Part shown: positions 26,998 to 36,130 of the stretch, piece by piece
Layout of the letters: the number at the start of each line of letters is the position of its first letter
Numbering within the stretch: the stretch's first letter is position 1
Assembly: GCF_000826685.1 (NCBI RefSeq)
Contig: NZ_JROO01000031.1
Span: 1-64,000, forward strand
DNA: 64,000 nt
Reading direction: 5' to 3'
DNA from: Streptomonospora alba
Lineage (GTDB): Bacteria > Actinomycetota > Actinomycetes > Streptosporangiales > Streptosporangiaceae
Translations under genes and position numbers: made by a program
Notes under the pieces: model-generated
Told to the model about the DNA's origin: nothing
Seen by the model: the letters and a program-made list of their open reading frames with translations, nothing else
Databases searched by the model: none

Positions 26998-27927
26998 CTA
27001 TTCCCGTGCGAGTCCCGCGAGGAACGCTTCGATCGCCTCGGTGACCGCCTCCGGGCTGGTCATGTGGGCCGGGTGCGGGGCGTCGAGGCGTTTGGGGGTG
27101 CGGTTGGGGGAGGGGGCCGCGAGTTCGTGGGCGGCCTGGGCGGCCATGATCGCGGGAAGGAGCGCGGGGGCGCCGGGCAGCGGGGGGAAGGCTCCGTGGG
27201 CGACCATCGTCAGGGACGGGACCCGCGGGTCGGCGGTCAGGCGGTGGAGGTCGTAGGCGGCGAGGTCGGCCGTTATCGCCCGTACGGCGCGCGGGCCCGG
27301 GCGCAGCGAGACCAGGCGGTCGTCGCGCACCGATCCGCGCAGCGCGGTGGCCTCCACGACCGCGCCCGGCAGCCCCGAGGCGCCGGTCCGGTAACTGGCC
27401 ACCAGCCGGTCGAACACCTCGGCGGGCATCGGCGAGCAGGTGGCGACCAGGTGGTCGACGAGGAACGCGCGGGCCACCGCGGTGTTGGCCGCGGCCTGCT
27501 CGAAACCGATCCCCAAGCGCTCGGCGACCACGCCCGCACGCGGCCAGCAGTGGCCGTCGACGCTCACCGCCGCCGTCAGGTCCGCGCGCCGTGTGGCGAA
27601 CAGGGCGGACACCACGCCCCCGAAGCCGTAGCCCGCCACCACCGGGGCGCGCATCCCGAACCGCTCGACCACGCGGCCCAGATCGGCGACGCAGCCCTCG
27701 ACGGTCCAGTCGCCGTCGGCCGAGTGTCCGTGACCGCGCAGGTCGTAGGTGTAAACGGGGTGCCGAGCAGCCAGCAGCCCGGCCACCGGCTCCCACTCCT
27801 CCAGGGTGCCGCCCAGCCCGTGCAGCAGGACCAGTGGCGTTCCGGCGCCGTCGCGCCCGCGCACGGCGAGGCTCGGGGCGTCCGGACCGCCCTCGACGAC
27901 CGCATCCCAGGGCGGCGCAGTCGGCAT
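26998..27927 (-). CDS. Alpha/beta hydrolase-fold protein lacking the nucleophile serine
   Basis: 309 aa. Clear alpha/beta hydrolase fold: oxyanion VLLHGLGGTLEEWEP, strand 4 YTYDLRGHGHSA, strand 5 elbow, and C-terminal His candidate in LDAPHPAHMTSPEAV. The elbow that should be G-x-S-x-G reads GYGFGG, so the nucleophile is Gly. The protein is full length and otherwise intact, so it may be a non-hydrolytic member (binding protein or cofactor-free lyase-like) rather than a decaying esterase. ATG 27927 follows GGAGGTGG. No operon partner. Confidence 0.83.
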   Translation of the reverse strand: MPTAPPWDAVVEGGPDAPSLAVRGRDGAGTPLVLLHGLGGTLEEWEPVAGLLAARHPVYTYDLRGHGHSADGDWTVEGCVADLGRVVERFGMRAPVVAGYGFGGVVSALFATRRADLTAAVSVDGHCWPRAGVVAERLGIGFEQAAANTAVARAFLVDHLVATCSPMPAEVFDRLVASYRTGASGLPGAVVEATALRGSVRDDRLVSLRPGPRAVRAITADLAAYDLHRLTADPRVPSLTMVAHGAFPPLPGAPALLPAIMAAQAAHELAAPSPNRTPKRLDAPHPAHMTSPEAVTEAIEAFLAGLARE

Positions 27928-28157
27928 CGGGCACCACCTCCTGCATCGTCCGCGACGCCGCGCGCCGCGCCGTCCGCTCTGCGGCGGCCACGCACGGAAC
28001 GCTAATCGGCGCTGCTGCCGCCCGCCTGACAGATCGCTGATGCGGGGGGCGTGCGGGGTCCGCCGGGGCCGTGCGGACCGCGATTACGGGACGACAGGTT
28101 CCGCGGGCACCTCCCGCGGCCTCCAGCGCCTTCTCCCGTAGGCTGTGGCGCGTGGGA

Positions 28158-28865
28158 ATGCCTGATGTCGTCGCCTTCGCCGGTCACCAAGTCCATGTCT
28201 GCCGCTACCGCGAGGCCAACACGCTGCTGCGCTGGCTCGGTGCGGACCTGCGCGGACAGACCGTGCTGGACGTCGCGGGGGGCGACGGCTACTGGGCCGG
28301 CCAGGCCCGGCGCCGCGGGGCCAAGGCCGTCTCCGTCGACCTGGCCCGCTCCAAGATGCTGCGGGGCGCCAGACTGCGCCACGCGCCGGAACTCGTGGAG
28401 GGCGACGCGCTGCGGATGCCGTTGCGCGCCGCATCGGTCGACAAGGTGCTGTCCATCTGCGCGATCGAGCACTTCGACGACGGCCCGGCGGCGCTGGCCG
28501 AGATGGCGCGGGTCCTCAAGCCCGGCGGCGAGCTGGTGATGTCGGCCGACTGCCTGTCCCGCCGCGACCGCTGGCCGCACCTGTTCGCCGCGCACAGCCG
28601 CCGCTACCACGTCAAGCGGACCTACACCCACGAGTCGCTCACCGGCCTGCTCGACTCGCTGGGCCTGGAGGTGCTCGCCCACAGGTACCAGTTCCGCGGC
28701 CCGCTGGCCGAGCGCACCTACCTGTCGGTCTCGGCCCGCGGCGGCCGGGTCGGCTTCAACGCCGCCGCCCCGCTGGTTCCGCTGATCGCACTCGGCGACG
28801 CCCGCAGCCCCAACACCCGCGGCAGCATCGTGCTGATCCGCGCCCGCAAGCGCGACTCCGGCTGA
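28158..28865 (+). CDS. Class I SAM-dependent methyltransferase
   Basis: 235 aa of the UbiE/Methyltransf_11 type. SAM-binding motif I is TVLDVAGGDGYWAGQA, acidic motif II VSVDLARSKM, then VEGDALRMPLRAASVDKVLSICAIEHFDD and LKPGGELVMSADCLS. Substrate unknown. ATG 28158 is chosen; GTG 28152 is six bases upstream, and TAGGCT at 28138 could be a -10 giving an almost leaderless message. It is the gene before fbiC, 165 bp apart, but nothing ties it to F420 synthesis. Confidence 0.85.
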   Translation: MPDVVAFAGHQVHVCRYREANTLLRWLGADLRGQTVLDVAGGDGYWAGQARRRGAKAVSVDLARSKMLRGARLRHAPELVEGDALRMPLRAASVDKVLSICAIEHFDDGPAALAEMARVLKPGGELVMSADCLSRRDRWPHLFAAHSRRYHVKRTYTHESLTGLLDSLGLEVLAHRYQFRGPLAERTYLSVSARGGRVGFNAAAPLVPLIALGDARSPNTRGSIVLIRARKRDSG

Positions 28866-29030
28866 GGTCCGCTGCTTCCGGCACACCCCTGTGCGCGCCG
28901 ACGACCGGCGACGCAGTGAAGGCCGGTGCCGCCGGGCCCATCGGCGGGCGCGGCGTGGGGTCGGGCACACCCCGGCGCATCCGGCGGGGCGGACTGGGGC
29001 GCGGGTCGGGGCCGCCGTATCGTGCGAGCC

Positions 29031-31658
29031 ATGACTCGTGCCGGACCCCGGAACAGCGAACCCGACGAATCCGCCCCCGCGCCCTCGGCCATGCGCCGCG
29101 CGCTGGCCCGTGCCCGCGACGGTAAGACCCTCGATCCCGCCGAAGCCGAAGTCCTGCTGCACGCGCGCGGCGACGACCTCGACGCGCTCCTGGACCACGC
29201 CGGCCGCGTCCGCGACGCGGGCCTGGAGGCCGCGGGCCGCCCCGGCGTCGTCACCTACAGCCGCAAGGTGTTCATCCCCCTCACCCGGCTGTGCCGCGAC
29301 CGCTGCCACTACTGCACCTTCGCCACCGCCCCCGGCCACCTCGACGCCCCCTTCCTCTCGCCCGACGAGGTGCTGGAGACCGCGCGCCAGGGCGCCGCTA
29401 TGGGCTGCAAGGAGGCGCTGTTCACCCTCGGAGACCGCCCCGAGGACCGCTGGCAGCAGGCCGCCCAGTGGCTGGACGAGCGCGGCTACGAGGACACCCT
29501 CTCCTACGTCCGCGCCATGGCGATCATGGTGCTTGAGGAGACCGGTCTGCTGCCCCACCTCAACCCCGGCGTGCTGAGCTGGTCGGACTTCCAGCGGCTC
29601 AAGCCCGTCGCGCCCTCCATGGGCATGATGCTGGAGACCACCTCGGAACGGCTGTTCACCGAGCGCGGCCAACCGCACTACGGCAGCCCCGACAAGGACC
29701 CGGCGGTGCGGCTGCGCGTGCTGGAGGACGCCGGCCGCTGCACGGTCCCCTTCACCACCGGCGTGCTCATCGGCATCGGCGAGACCACCGCAGAACGCGC
29801 CGACTCGATCTTCGCCATGCGCCGGGCGGCGCGCGAGTACGGGGCGGTCCAAGAGGTCATCGTGCAGAATTTCCGGGCCAAGCCCGACACCGCGATGATG
29901 CACCGCCCCGACACCGAACTGGCCGAGTTGGCCGCCACCATCGCCGTAACCCGCCTGGTCATGGGCACCAAGGCGCGCGTGCAGGCACCGCCCAACCTCA
30001 TCGGCGACGAGTACGCGCTCATGCTGCGCGCGGGCATCGACGACTGGGGCGGCGTCTCGCCGCTCACACCCGACCACGTCAACCCCGAGCGCCCCTGGCC
30101 CCAGATCGAGGAGCTGTCCCAGCGCACCGCCGAGGCGGGATTCCGGTTGCGGGAGCGGCTGACCGTCTACCCCGAGTACGTCCGCCAGGGGGAGCCGTGG
30201 CTGGATCCGCGCGTGCTGGGCCACGTGGCCGCGCTCGCGGACCCGGAAACCGGCCTGGCCCGCGAGGACGCCGAGGTCGTCGGGCGGCCCTGGCAGGAGC
30301 CCGAGCCCCAGCAGACCTCCAGCGGCCGGACCGACCTGCACACGGCGATCGACACCCAAGGCCGCACCGCCGAGCGCCGCGGTGACTTCGACGCCGTCTA
30401 CGGCGACTGGGACGAACTGCGAGAGCGCATTCCCCGCCCCGAGTTGGGCGTCGGCGCGCCGCGCCGATTCGACCCCGAGATCCGCGACGCGCTCCGGCAC
30501 GCCGAACGCGACCCGGCCGGGCTCGACGACGAGGAGTCGCTGGCGCTGCTGCACGCCCACGGTCCCGAGTTGGAGGAGCTGGCCGGCCTGGCCGACCGGG
30601 TGCGCCGCGACGCGGTCGGCGACGACGTGACCTTCGTCGTCACCCGCAACATCAACTTCACCAACGTCTGCTACACTGGCTGCCGCTTCTGCGCCTTCGC
30701 CCAGCGCCGCAACGACGCCGACGCCTTCACCCTCTCGCTGGACCAGGTCGCCGACCGCGCCGCCGAGGCCTGGGAGGCCGGCGCCGACGAGGTGTGCATG
30801 CAGGGCGGCATCCACCCCGACCTTCCCGGCAGCGCCTATTTCGACCTCGCCCGCGCGGTCAAGGAGCGTGTGCCCGGTATCCACGTGCACGCGTTCAGCC
30901 CGATGGAGGTCGTCAACGGCGCCGCCCGCACCGACACGTCGGTGCGGGCGTGGCTGGAGCGGGCGCGCGATGCCGGGGTCGACTCGCTGCCGGGCACAGC
31001 CGCCGAGATCCTCGACGACGACGTCCGCTGGGTCCTGACCAAGGGCAAGCTGCCCGCCTCGGCGTGGATCGACGTCGTCACCACAGCTCACGACCTGGGC
31101 ATCCCCACCACCTCGACGATGATGTACGGACACGTGGACACCCCCGGCCACTGGGTCGCCCACATCAAGCTGCTGCGCTCGCTGCAGCTTCGCTCCCTGG
31201 AGCGCAACGGCCGCCCGGGGTTCACCGAGTTCGTGCCGCTGCCGTTCGTGCACACCAGCGCGCCGATCTACCTGGCCGGGCTGGCGCGCACCGGCCCCAC
31301 CGTGCGTGAGAACCGCGCAGTGCACGCGCTGGCGCGGCTGCTGCTGCACGGCACCATCGACAACATCCAGTGCTCGTGGGTGAAGATGGCCGAGGACACC
31401 TGCCGCGAGTTGCTCGCGGGCGGGGTCAACGACGTCGGCGGCACGCTGATGGAGGAGACGATCAGCCGCATGGCCGGCTCCGACAACGGCTCCTTCAAGA
31501 CGATCAGCGACATCCGCGCCCTGGTGGAGCCCACCGGACGTCCGCTGCGCCAGCGCACCACCCTGTACGGGCGCGTCCCGCCCGAGCGCCGCGAGATCGC
31601 CGAGGCCAACGACGGCGTGGCCGCGAGCATCCGCGGAACGCGCCTGCCCGTGGTGTGA
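29031..31658 (+). CDS. fbiC: FO synthase, CofG-CofH fusion (FbiC)
   Basis: 875 aa. Makes the deazaflavin FO from tyrosine and the ribityl-uracil intermediate of flavin synthesis, committing to coenzyme F420. Two radical-SAM domains: CofG-like, with [10 protein letters not shown] near residue 85, and CofH-like, with [10 protein letters not shown] near residue 547; each CxxxCxxC binds a 4Fe-4S cluster. Other anchors: [41 protein letters not shown], then [42 protein letters not shown] and [17 protein letters not shown]. Full length for actinobacterial FbiC. TATCGT at 29018 lies 7 nt before ATG, so the message may be leaderless. Confidence 0.97.
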   Translation: MTRAGPRNSEPDESAPAPSAMRRALARARDGKTLDPAEAEVLLHARGDDLDALLDHAGRVRDAGLEAAGRPGVVTYSRKVFIPLTRLCRDRCHYCTFATAPGHLDAPFLSPDEVLETARQGAAMGCKEALFTLGDRPEDRWQQAAQWLDERGYEDTLSYVRAMAIMVLEETGLLPHLNPGVLSWSDFQRLKPVAPSMGMMLETTSERLFTERGQPHYGSPDKDPAVRLRVLEDAGRCTVPFTTGVLIGIGETTAERADSIFAMRRAAREYGAVQEVIVQNFRAKPDTAMMHRPDTELAELAATIAVTRLVMGTKARVQAPPNLIGDEYALMLRAGIDDWGGVSPLTPDHVNPERPWPQIEELSQRTAEAGFRLRERLTVYPEYVRQGEPWLDPRVLGHVAALADPETGLAREDAEVVGRPWQEPEPQQTSSGRTDLHTAIDTQGRTAERRGDFDAVYGDWDELRERIPRPELGVGAPRRFDPEIRDALRHAERDPAGLDDEESLALLHAHGPELEELAGLADRVRRDAVGDDVTFVVTRNINFTNVCYTGCRFCAFAQRRNDADAFTLSLDQVADRAAEAWEAGADEVCMQGGIHPDLPGSAYFDLARAVKERVPGIHVHAFSPMEVVNGAARTDTSVRAWLERARDAGVDSLPGTAAEILDDDVRWVLTKGKLPASAWIDVVTTAHDLGIPTTSTMMYGHVDTPGHWVAHIKLLRSLQLRSLERNGRPGFTEFVPLPFVHTSAPIYLAGLARTGPTVRENRAVHALARLLLHGTIDNIQCSWVKMAEDTCRELLAGGVNDVGGTLMEETISRMAGSDNGSFKTISDIRALVEPTGRPLRQRTTLYGRVPPERREIAEANDGVAASIRGTRLPVV

Positions 31659-31683
31659 GCGTCGGGTATCGGCGAGTAGCGGA

Positions 31684-31712
31684 GGCGCGCGGGGATTCCG
31701 GCCCCGCGCGCC
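31684..31712 (+). terminator. Terminator hairpin of fbiC
   Basis: Perfect 11-bp GC stem (31684-31694 / 31702-31712) with a 7-nt loop, 25 nt after the fbiC stop; no U-tract. Confidence 0.7.
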
Positions 31713-31988
31713 GCCGCCTCCACTGACCGCGCCGTGTCTGCGAGCGCCCTGCCGCGCTTCTCAGGCTCCCTGCGCTGTTCCCAGTCCAGGCCCCTGCCCC
31801 GGCCTGGGCCGGTAACGCCTCGCCCCGGTCCTGCCGAGTACCTGTGAAAGCGGACGGAGAGAGATCCGGACGCTCATCAGCCCGCGGTCGGCGCGGACGG
31901 TTTCGCGAGGGCCGCAGGCACCGGGGACGCTCCGGTGCGGAACTCGGTGAAGGCAAGCGGAGGCGACCAGGATGCTGAGAGGCGCCAA

Positions 31989-32466
31989 GTGGCAGGTGAG
32001 AGCAGCAGACGCGCAGGACCTCGGGAAGCCGCGCGCGACCCGCACGTGTTCGAGAAGTTCTACCGGCGGCACGTCGACAGGATCACCAGGTTCGTGGCAC
32101 GCCGGGTCGACGACCTGCACACCGCGGCGGATCTGACCGCAGACGTCTTCTTGGCGGCGATCCGCTCCGCGGAGGCCTTCCGCCCCGAGAAGGGGAACGA
32201 AGAGGCCTGGCTGTTCGGGATCGCGCGCAACGTGGTCTCGGCCGAGCGCCGACGCGCCGCGCGGGAAGCCGACAGCGCCGGCCGCGTGGCCGGCCGCCGA
32301 CTGCTGGACTCCGACGACATCGCCCGCATGGAGGAGCGCATCCACGCCGAGGACCAGGCGCGCCGGCTGCTGGGAGCGATGGCCGCGCTGCCCGACGGCG
32401 AACGGCAGGTGATCGAACTCGTCGCGGTCGACCGGCTCAGCGTCACCGAGGCCGCGGCGGCGCTGG
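31989..32466 (+). pseudogene. Truncated RNA polymerase sigma-70 (ECF-type) gene
   Basis: The frame encodes sigma region 2 (FEKFYRRHVDRITRFVARRV, HTAADLTADVFLAAI, EAWLFGIARNVVSAERRR) and enters region 4 (ALPDGERQVIELVAVDRLSV) but loses homology after TEAAAALG, halfway through the helix-turn-helix. Downstream the frame continues as unrelated Arg/Gly-rich translation until a stop at 33222. The recognition helix is missing, so it cannot bind a -35 element. GTG 31989, with GAGAGG upstream, is the likely old start. A deletion seems to have joined it to the tail of a following gene. Confidence 0.7.
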
Positions 32467-32907
32467 GAAGAGAAGCCCGGCGGCGGGGTGCAGGTGACGG
32501 TCGACGACATGGCGTTCGACAAGGAGCAGCAGGAGGCGCTGGCGGCGGAACTGGAGGATGCGGGCGTCCACGTCGAGATCAGGGATCCCGAACCGGGCAC
32601 GAGGTGTGCGCGCGACGAGAGGTACAGCACCTCGACGACCCTGATGCCCACGAAGGTCGTCGACGGCGAGGAGGATGTGGAGGCGCTCGGCGTGTCCTGG
32701 TACTCCGACGGGTCCGACCGGTCCCGCGGGGCGGACGCGTCGGAGTACCGCACCCGGATCGACCTGACCGGCGACCACTCGCTCGTCATCGAGAACGTCG
32801 TTCCGAACGAGGGCATGCGGCACCGCCCCACGTTCCTCCCCGTCGAGGGCGCGCCTCCCGCGTGCGACCCGGTCCCCTACGACGCGCACTGGAGGATCGA
32901 CGAGTAG
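32467..32907 (+). pseudogene. C-terminal fragment of a hypothetical gene fused to the sigma remnant
   Basis: In another frame from the sigma fragment, the DNA encodes EEKPGGGVQVTVDDMAFDKE and about 125 further residues ending PYDAHWRIDE. It resembles the exported C-terminal half of small proteins encoded directly downstream of sigma factors in actinobacteria, but its start, N-terminus and TM segment are absent. GTG 32488 could initiate a 139-aa fragment, without an SD. No function known. The breakpoint is about 32465. Confidence 0.6.
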
Positions 32908-33045
32908 CCGCCCGCAGGGCGGGTCGCCGGCGCGGGTGCGGCGGCAGGGGATCGCCTGAGGCGCTCCGCCGCACCCGCGGGTACCCGGCCCGGCGGCCGG
33001 GGGCGCCGTCCGGACCGGGGAGCGAGGACGGAAAACGGCGTGTGA

Positions 33046-33088
33046 CGGCGGCCGGTCCCCGGGTGCGGGGTGTGGGGACCGGCCGCCG
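33046..33088 (+). terminator. Hairpin downstream of the sigma/hypothetical remnant
   Basis: A perfect 15-bp stem (33046-33060 / 33074-33088) with a 13-nt G-rich loop, marking the original end of this transcription unit. Confidence 0.7.
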
Positions 33089-33107
33089 CATTCGGCGGAC
33101 TCAGGAC

Positions 33108-33158
33108 CGCCCGGCGCGGCTCCGCTGCGCGCTGCGCGGCGGAGCCGCGCCGGGCGGC
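33108..33158 (-). terminator. Terminator hairpin of the chitinase gene
   Basis: A perfect 19-bp stem (33108-33126 / 33140-33158) with a 13-nt loop, 26 nt beyond the chitinase stop. Confidence 0.8.
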
Positions 33159-33184
33159 GGTCGCCGTCTGCCCGGTCTGCCCGG

Positions 33185-34261
33185 TCAGCCCGTTCCCAGC
33201 CGGGCGCCGAGCGCATCGGCGTAGGCGTAGCCGTTGGTGGCGTCCCAGTTGATCGACCACGTCATCGCACCGCCGATGGGCCCGTAGGGCTCGCTCGGGG
33301 TGAAGGAGCCGCAGTTGCGCCCCTCTTCGAGGCAGTCCAGGGCGCGGACGACGTTGTCGGTCGGCTGGTATCCGCCGCCGGCCGCGTCGGGCGTGGCGGG
33401 CAGCCCCAGCCCCACCTGGTCGGGACGCAGTCCCAGCTCCAGCTGGATGCAGGCCTGGGAGGTCAGGAAGTCGACGCTGCCCTGCGAGTAGACCTGCTGG
33501 TCGCAGCCCAGCATGGAACCGGAGTTGTAGTACTGCATGTTGACGATGGTCAGGATGTCGCCGATGTTCTCGGCGAGCTGGTAATAGGCGTAGCTGGGCG
33601 CCTGGAAGTCGATGGTCTGCGGCGCCATCGTGATGATGAGGTCCGCGCCGGCCTTGTCCCGCAGCGAGCGCAGCGCCTCCTCCATGTACTGGGCGTTCAT
33701 GCCGTGTTCGAGGTCGATGTCGACGCCGTCGAACCCGTACTCCTGCATCAGCGCGTAGGCGGTGTCGGCGAAGTTGGCCGCCTCGGCGGAGTTGGTGACG
33801 TCCACATGGCCGTTCTGGCCCCCGATGGACAGCACGACCTTGCGGCCCTCGGCCTGGACGGCGGCGACGTCGTTCTTGAACTGCTGGTCGGTGTAGCCGC
33901 CCAGTTCGCCTTCGGCGACGTCGAAGGTGATGCCTCCGGGGGAGGCGGTGTTGCCCGCGAAGGCCACCGCGATCATGTTGTAGGCGGAGGGGACTTCGCT
34001 GATCGGCATCGTGGTGGAGCCGTTGTCGAAGTTGTGCCAGTAGCCGGTGAGCCACTGGCCGTCTGCCGCCGCGGCAGGGGCGGCGGAGGCGGGCTCGGGT
34101 CCGTCGAGGACGGCGGGGGCGGCGACCGCGACGACTCCGAGCGTGGCGACCGCGGCGGTTCCGGCCAGTACCGCGGACATTCCCGGGAGGCGGGAGAGCA
34201 GGCCGGCGGTACGGCCGCGGCGGCCGTGTCGGGGAGGTCGGGGGTGTCGGGGAGCGGTCAC
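33185..34261 (-). CDS. Secreted glycoside hydrolase family 18 chitinase
   Basis: 358 aa. The N-terminus is a long basic signal (RHGRRGR...) with a hydrophobic core (AVLAGTAAVATLGVVAVAAPAV). The GH18 barrel follows: LTGYWHNFDNG, RKVVLSIGGQNG, and the catalytic DxxDxDxE as GFDGVDIDLEHG, then ITMAPQTIDF, NMQYYNSGSMLGCD and AMTWSINWDATNG. It hydrolyses beta-1,4 GlcNAc links extracellularly. No chitin-binding or FnIII domain is present; it is catalytic-only and compact. GTG 34261 is chosen because AAGGAG is 5 nt upstream. A good promoter is visible at 34372-34401. Confidence 0.94.
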   Translation of the reverse strand: MTAPRHPRPPRHGRRGRTAGLLSRLPGMSAVLAGTAAVATLGVVAVAAPAVLDGPEPASAAPAAAADGQWLTGYWHNFDNGSTTMPISEVPSAYNMIAVAFAGNTASPGGITFDVAEGELGGYTDQQFKNDVAAVQAEGRKVVLSIGGQNGHVDVTNSAEAANFADTAYALMQEYGFDGVDIDLEHGMNAQYMEEALRSLRDKAGADLIITMAPQTIDFQAPSYAYYQLAENIGDILTIVNMQYYNSGSMLGCDQQVYSQGSVDFLTSQACIQLELGLRPDQVGLGLPATPDAAGGGYQPTDNVVRALDCLEEGRNCGSFTPSEPYGPIGGAMTWSINWDATNGYAYADALGARLGTG

Positions 34262-34371
34262 GAGGGCTCCTTCCAGATCAATGCGTCCGTGAGCGGGGAA
34301 AGGACGCAAACCCGGGCGTTCGGGGGCCGGGTTCGCTCTCGGTGTCGGGACCCGCACTTGAAGTGTTAAGA

Positions 34372-34401
34372 AACCTAGGAGTCCCCGTGCGGTCCCGTCA
34401 A
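34372..34401 (-). promoter_or_regulatory. Sigma-70-type promoter of the chitinase gene
   Basis: On the minus strand TTGACG (34401-34396) and TAGGTT (34377-34372) are 18 bp apart, with transcription expected near 34365, about 100 nt before the start. An 11-nt palindrome CACTTGAAGTG (34355-34365) covers the predicted start point, a possible operator. Confidence 0.6.
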
Positions 34402-34616
34402 CAGATCAGGAAGGATTATTTCCAAAAACACCGGGTATCCGGCGCGGTGCGGTTCGCACACGCGCTGCCCGAGCGATCCGGGAGGCGCCGGAGCACTCCG
34501 GACGAGCGGGGCAGGCCGACCGAAAGAAAACTTCATCGGCGAGTGCGCCGACGAATCCTTCCTTTTACCTGCGGGTAAGTGGTTCCGTTCGGTGCGCGCG
34601 TGGGAAGGCTGCGGCC

Positions 34617-34892
34617 ATGGACCTCCCCACAGAAGCCGGGCCGCACCGCTTACCCGCGAGCGGCTGCGGCAGCGTCAAGGGCGTGAACCGCGCGCACGCC
34701 GTCGTCGACACCTCCGCCGCCCGCTTCCGCAAGTCGACCTACTCCTTCAGGGAGAACTGCGTCGAAGTCGCGAACGAGTCGAGCACGGGAGTCGCCGTCC
34801 GCGACTCCGTGAACACGGCTGCGGGCCACCTCGCCTTCTCCGCCGCGGCGTGGGCCGCCCTCCTCGGTCTCGTGAAGGCGGGGAGGATCTAG
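34617..34892 (+). CDS. DUF397 domain-containing protein
   Basis: 91 aa. The C-terminal ~55 residues match DUF397: FRKSTYSFRENCVEVANES, GVAVRDSVN, and LAFSAAAWAALLGLVKAG. In mycelial actinomycetes these small proteins usually sit beside a Scr1/DUF5753 XRE-type regulator and act in regulatory pairs; that partner is absent here. ATG 34617 is supported by GGAAGG 8 nt upstream; GTG 34683 would give a more typical 69 aa. Confidence 0.82.
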   Translation: MDLPTEAGPHRLPASGCGSVKGVNRAHAVVDTSAARFRKSTYSFRENCVEVANESSTGVAVRDSVNTAAGHLAFSAAAWAALLGLVKAGRI

Positions 34893-34894
34893 GT

Positions 34895-35017
34895 GTGATG
34901 TCCCGGGAGGTTGCGGCTGGCGGCAGTGCGGCCGGGTTGGACGCGGTGATCGCCGAGATCGACCGGCCGGCGGCCCTGCCCGAGGTCCGCGCGGTCGGCG
35001 AGACCGGCCTGGCCTAG
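34895..35017 (+). CDS. Small open frame following DUF397, uncertain
   Basis: 40 codons beginning GTG ATG TCC, two bases after the DUF397 stop. The peptide contains GLDAVIAEIDRPAALPEVRA and no known domain. It may be a coupled small protein or the remnant of a regulator. Confidence 0.25.
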   Translation: MMSREVAAGGSAAGLDAVIAEIDRPAALPEVRAVGETGLA

Positions 35018-35034
35018 GTGACGGCGCTTTCCCC

Positions 35035-35097
35035 CGTTGATCTTGTACCTACGGTCACATGTGATCGCTCACAATGACCGTAGGTACAAGATCAACG
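35035..35097. repeat. 63-nt nearly perfect inverted-repeat element
   Basis: A 23-bp arm (35035-35057) is exactly complementary to 35075-35097. The 17-nt centre holds a second palindrome TGTGA-TCGC-TCACA (35060-35073), so the element can fold into one long hairpin or cruciform. GC content is lower than in neighbours (GATCTTGTACCTACGG in the arm). There is no U-tract and no target-site duplication. It lies between DUF397 and DUF1266 genes. Confidence 0.85.
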
Positions 35098-35163
35098 CTA
35101 ATGCGGAGGTCCGGGATCGGATCGGCTGTCCTAGACGGTATGTAGGGCGGGTTCAGGGCCCGC

Positions 35164-35976
35164 TCAGATGCGGAAGGGAAGGTGCAGCCACGGGCTCTGC
35201 GGGTGCGACATCATCAGGTGGTGCACCTCCAGCGGCGCCGTGTACCAGTGGCCGAACTCGCCGTTGTCGAAGTGCAGGCAGCGCCCCAGGATGTAGGCCG
35301 CCGAGAAGTCCGCCCACGTGGCGTAGTGCCGGCGCGCCTGCTCGCTCGCCTGCACCGCGTACCACTGCGAGGTGTGCATGTCGGCGTAGCCGCACTGCAC
35401 ACCCCACCGCGCCATGTTCGCGCCGCGGCCGAAGTCCCAGGCCTTGATCGAGGGGACGATCCCGCCGGGCGGCAGCAGGCCGTCGGCCGCGAACCGCTGC
35501 TCGTAGTGCAGGATCAGGCCGGCCAGATCCACCGACTGCCGGTAGGCGGCCTCGTCGAGGCCGTGCTGCCAGCACATCTGGGCGATGCCGTCGCGCCAGA
35601 CCCCCGGATCGATGGGCTGCTGGATCGCCTGTGACGAAACCCTGCGCAGCTCCAGCAGCACACTGGCGGGGAAATTGCTGTCCCTGTCGCTGATCAGCGA
35701 TTCCGTCTGCTGCCGCCAGCCGTCGGGAGATTCGATCCCCCAGTCCTCGCGCAGACCGGCCCGCTTCTGTTCGGGCGAGCAGCAGGAACAGCCGGCAGGA
35801 TGGTTCCACGGTGCGTCGTTGGCGACCTGGATGTGCACGGCGCACGCATAGGCGTGGGCGAGAGGGCCGTGGAACGGGCCGTTGGGGTCCGCGTTCAACC
35901 CGAGTCCGTTGCGCTGCACCGTGCCCCCTGTCCAACAGCCGACGCAAGCCGGAGCGCCGGCACTCGAATCGACCAC
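35164..35976 (-). CDS. DUF1266 domain-containing protein
   Basis: 270 aa from the GTG at 35976. The C-terminal half has the DUF1266 core: IKAWDFGRGANMARWGVQCGY, ARRHYATWADFSAAYILGR. The N-terminal part is rich in cysteines (ACVGCW; HPAGCSCCSPEQ), possibly a metal site. A TATACC on the minus strand (35988-35983) is 6 nt before GTG 35976, so translation may be leaderless; an upstream GTG (36048) would add 24 residues but has no SD. Function of the family is unknown. Confidence 0.72.
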   Translation of the reverse strand: MVDSSAGAPACVGCWTGGTVQRNGLGLNADPNGPFHGPLAHAYACAVHIQVANDAPWNHPAGCSCCSPEQKRAGLREDWGIESPDGWRQQTESLISDRDSNFPASVLLELRRVSSQAIQQPIDPGVWRDGIAQMCWQHGLDEAAYRQSVDLAGLILHYEQRFAADGLLPPGGIVPSIKAWDFGRGANMARWGVQCGYADMHTSQWYAVQASEQARRHYATWADFSAAYILGRCLHFDNGEFGHWYTAPLEVHHLMMSHPQSPWLHLPFRI

Positions 35977-36130
35977 GGGCCCGGTATACCACGCCACAAG
36001 CCGGGGGCACACCCGGGGAGCAGGCGCCGTATCTCCAAAGCCCTGCACACGCAGGGGATTCCGGCGTTCGCAGCCCCTGTCCCGACGCCTCTCGGGCGGG
36101 GGCAGAGCCGATCTGCACCTCCGGCACCGG

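Noticed and set aside
24548-27991. Minus-strand open frame of more than 1100 codons
   Set aside because: It runs antisense to or out of frame with the acyltransferase, flippase and hydrolase genes; composition is Arg/Gly/Pro-rich with no domain, and all real genes here have better motifs and start signals.
28002-31349. Minus-strand open frame of about 1100 codons
   Set aside because: It is the complement of fbiC and the methyltransferase, an artefact of high GC at third positions; no motifs.
28158-31658. Methyltransferase plus fbiC as a biosynthetic gene cluster
   Set aside because: FbiC is a housekeeping F420 enzyme, the methyltransferase has its own start region, and no core synthase, transporter or pathway regulator is present.
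32467-33224. Arg/Gly-rich continuation of the sigma frame to 33224 as a real C-terminal domain
   Set aside because: It begins where sigma homology ends, overlaps a coherent protein in another frame, and has no domain; it is out-of-frame translation after the deletion.
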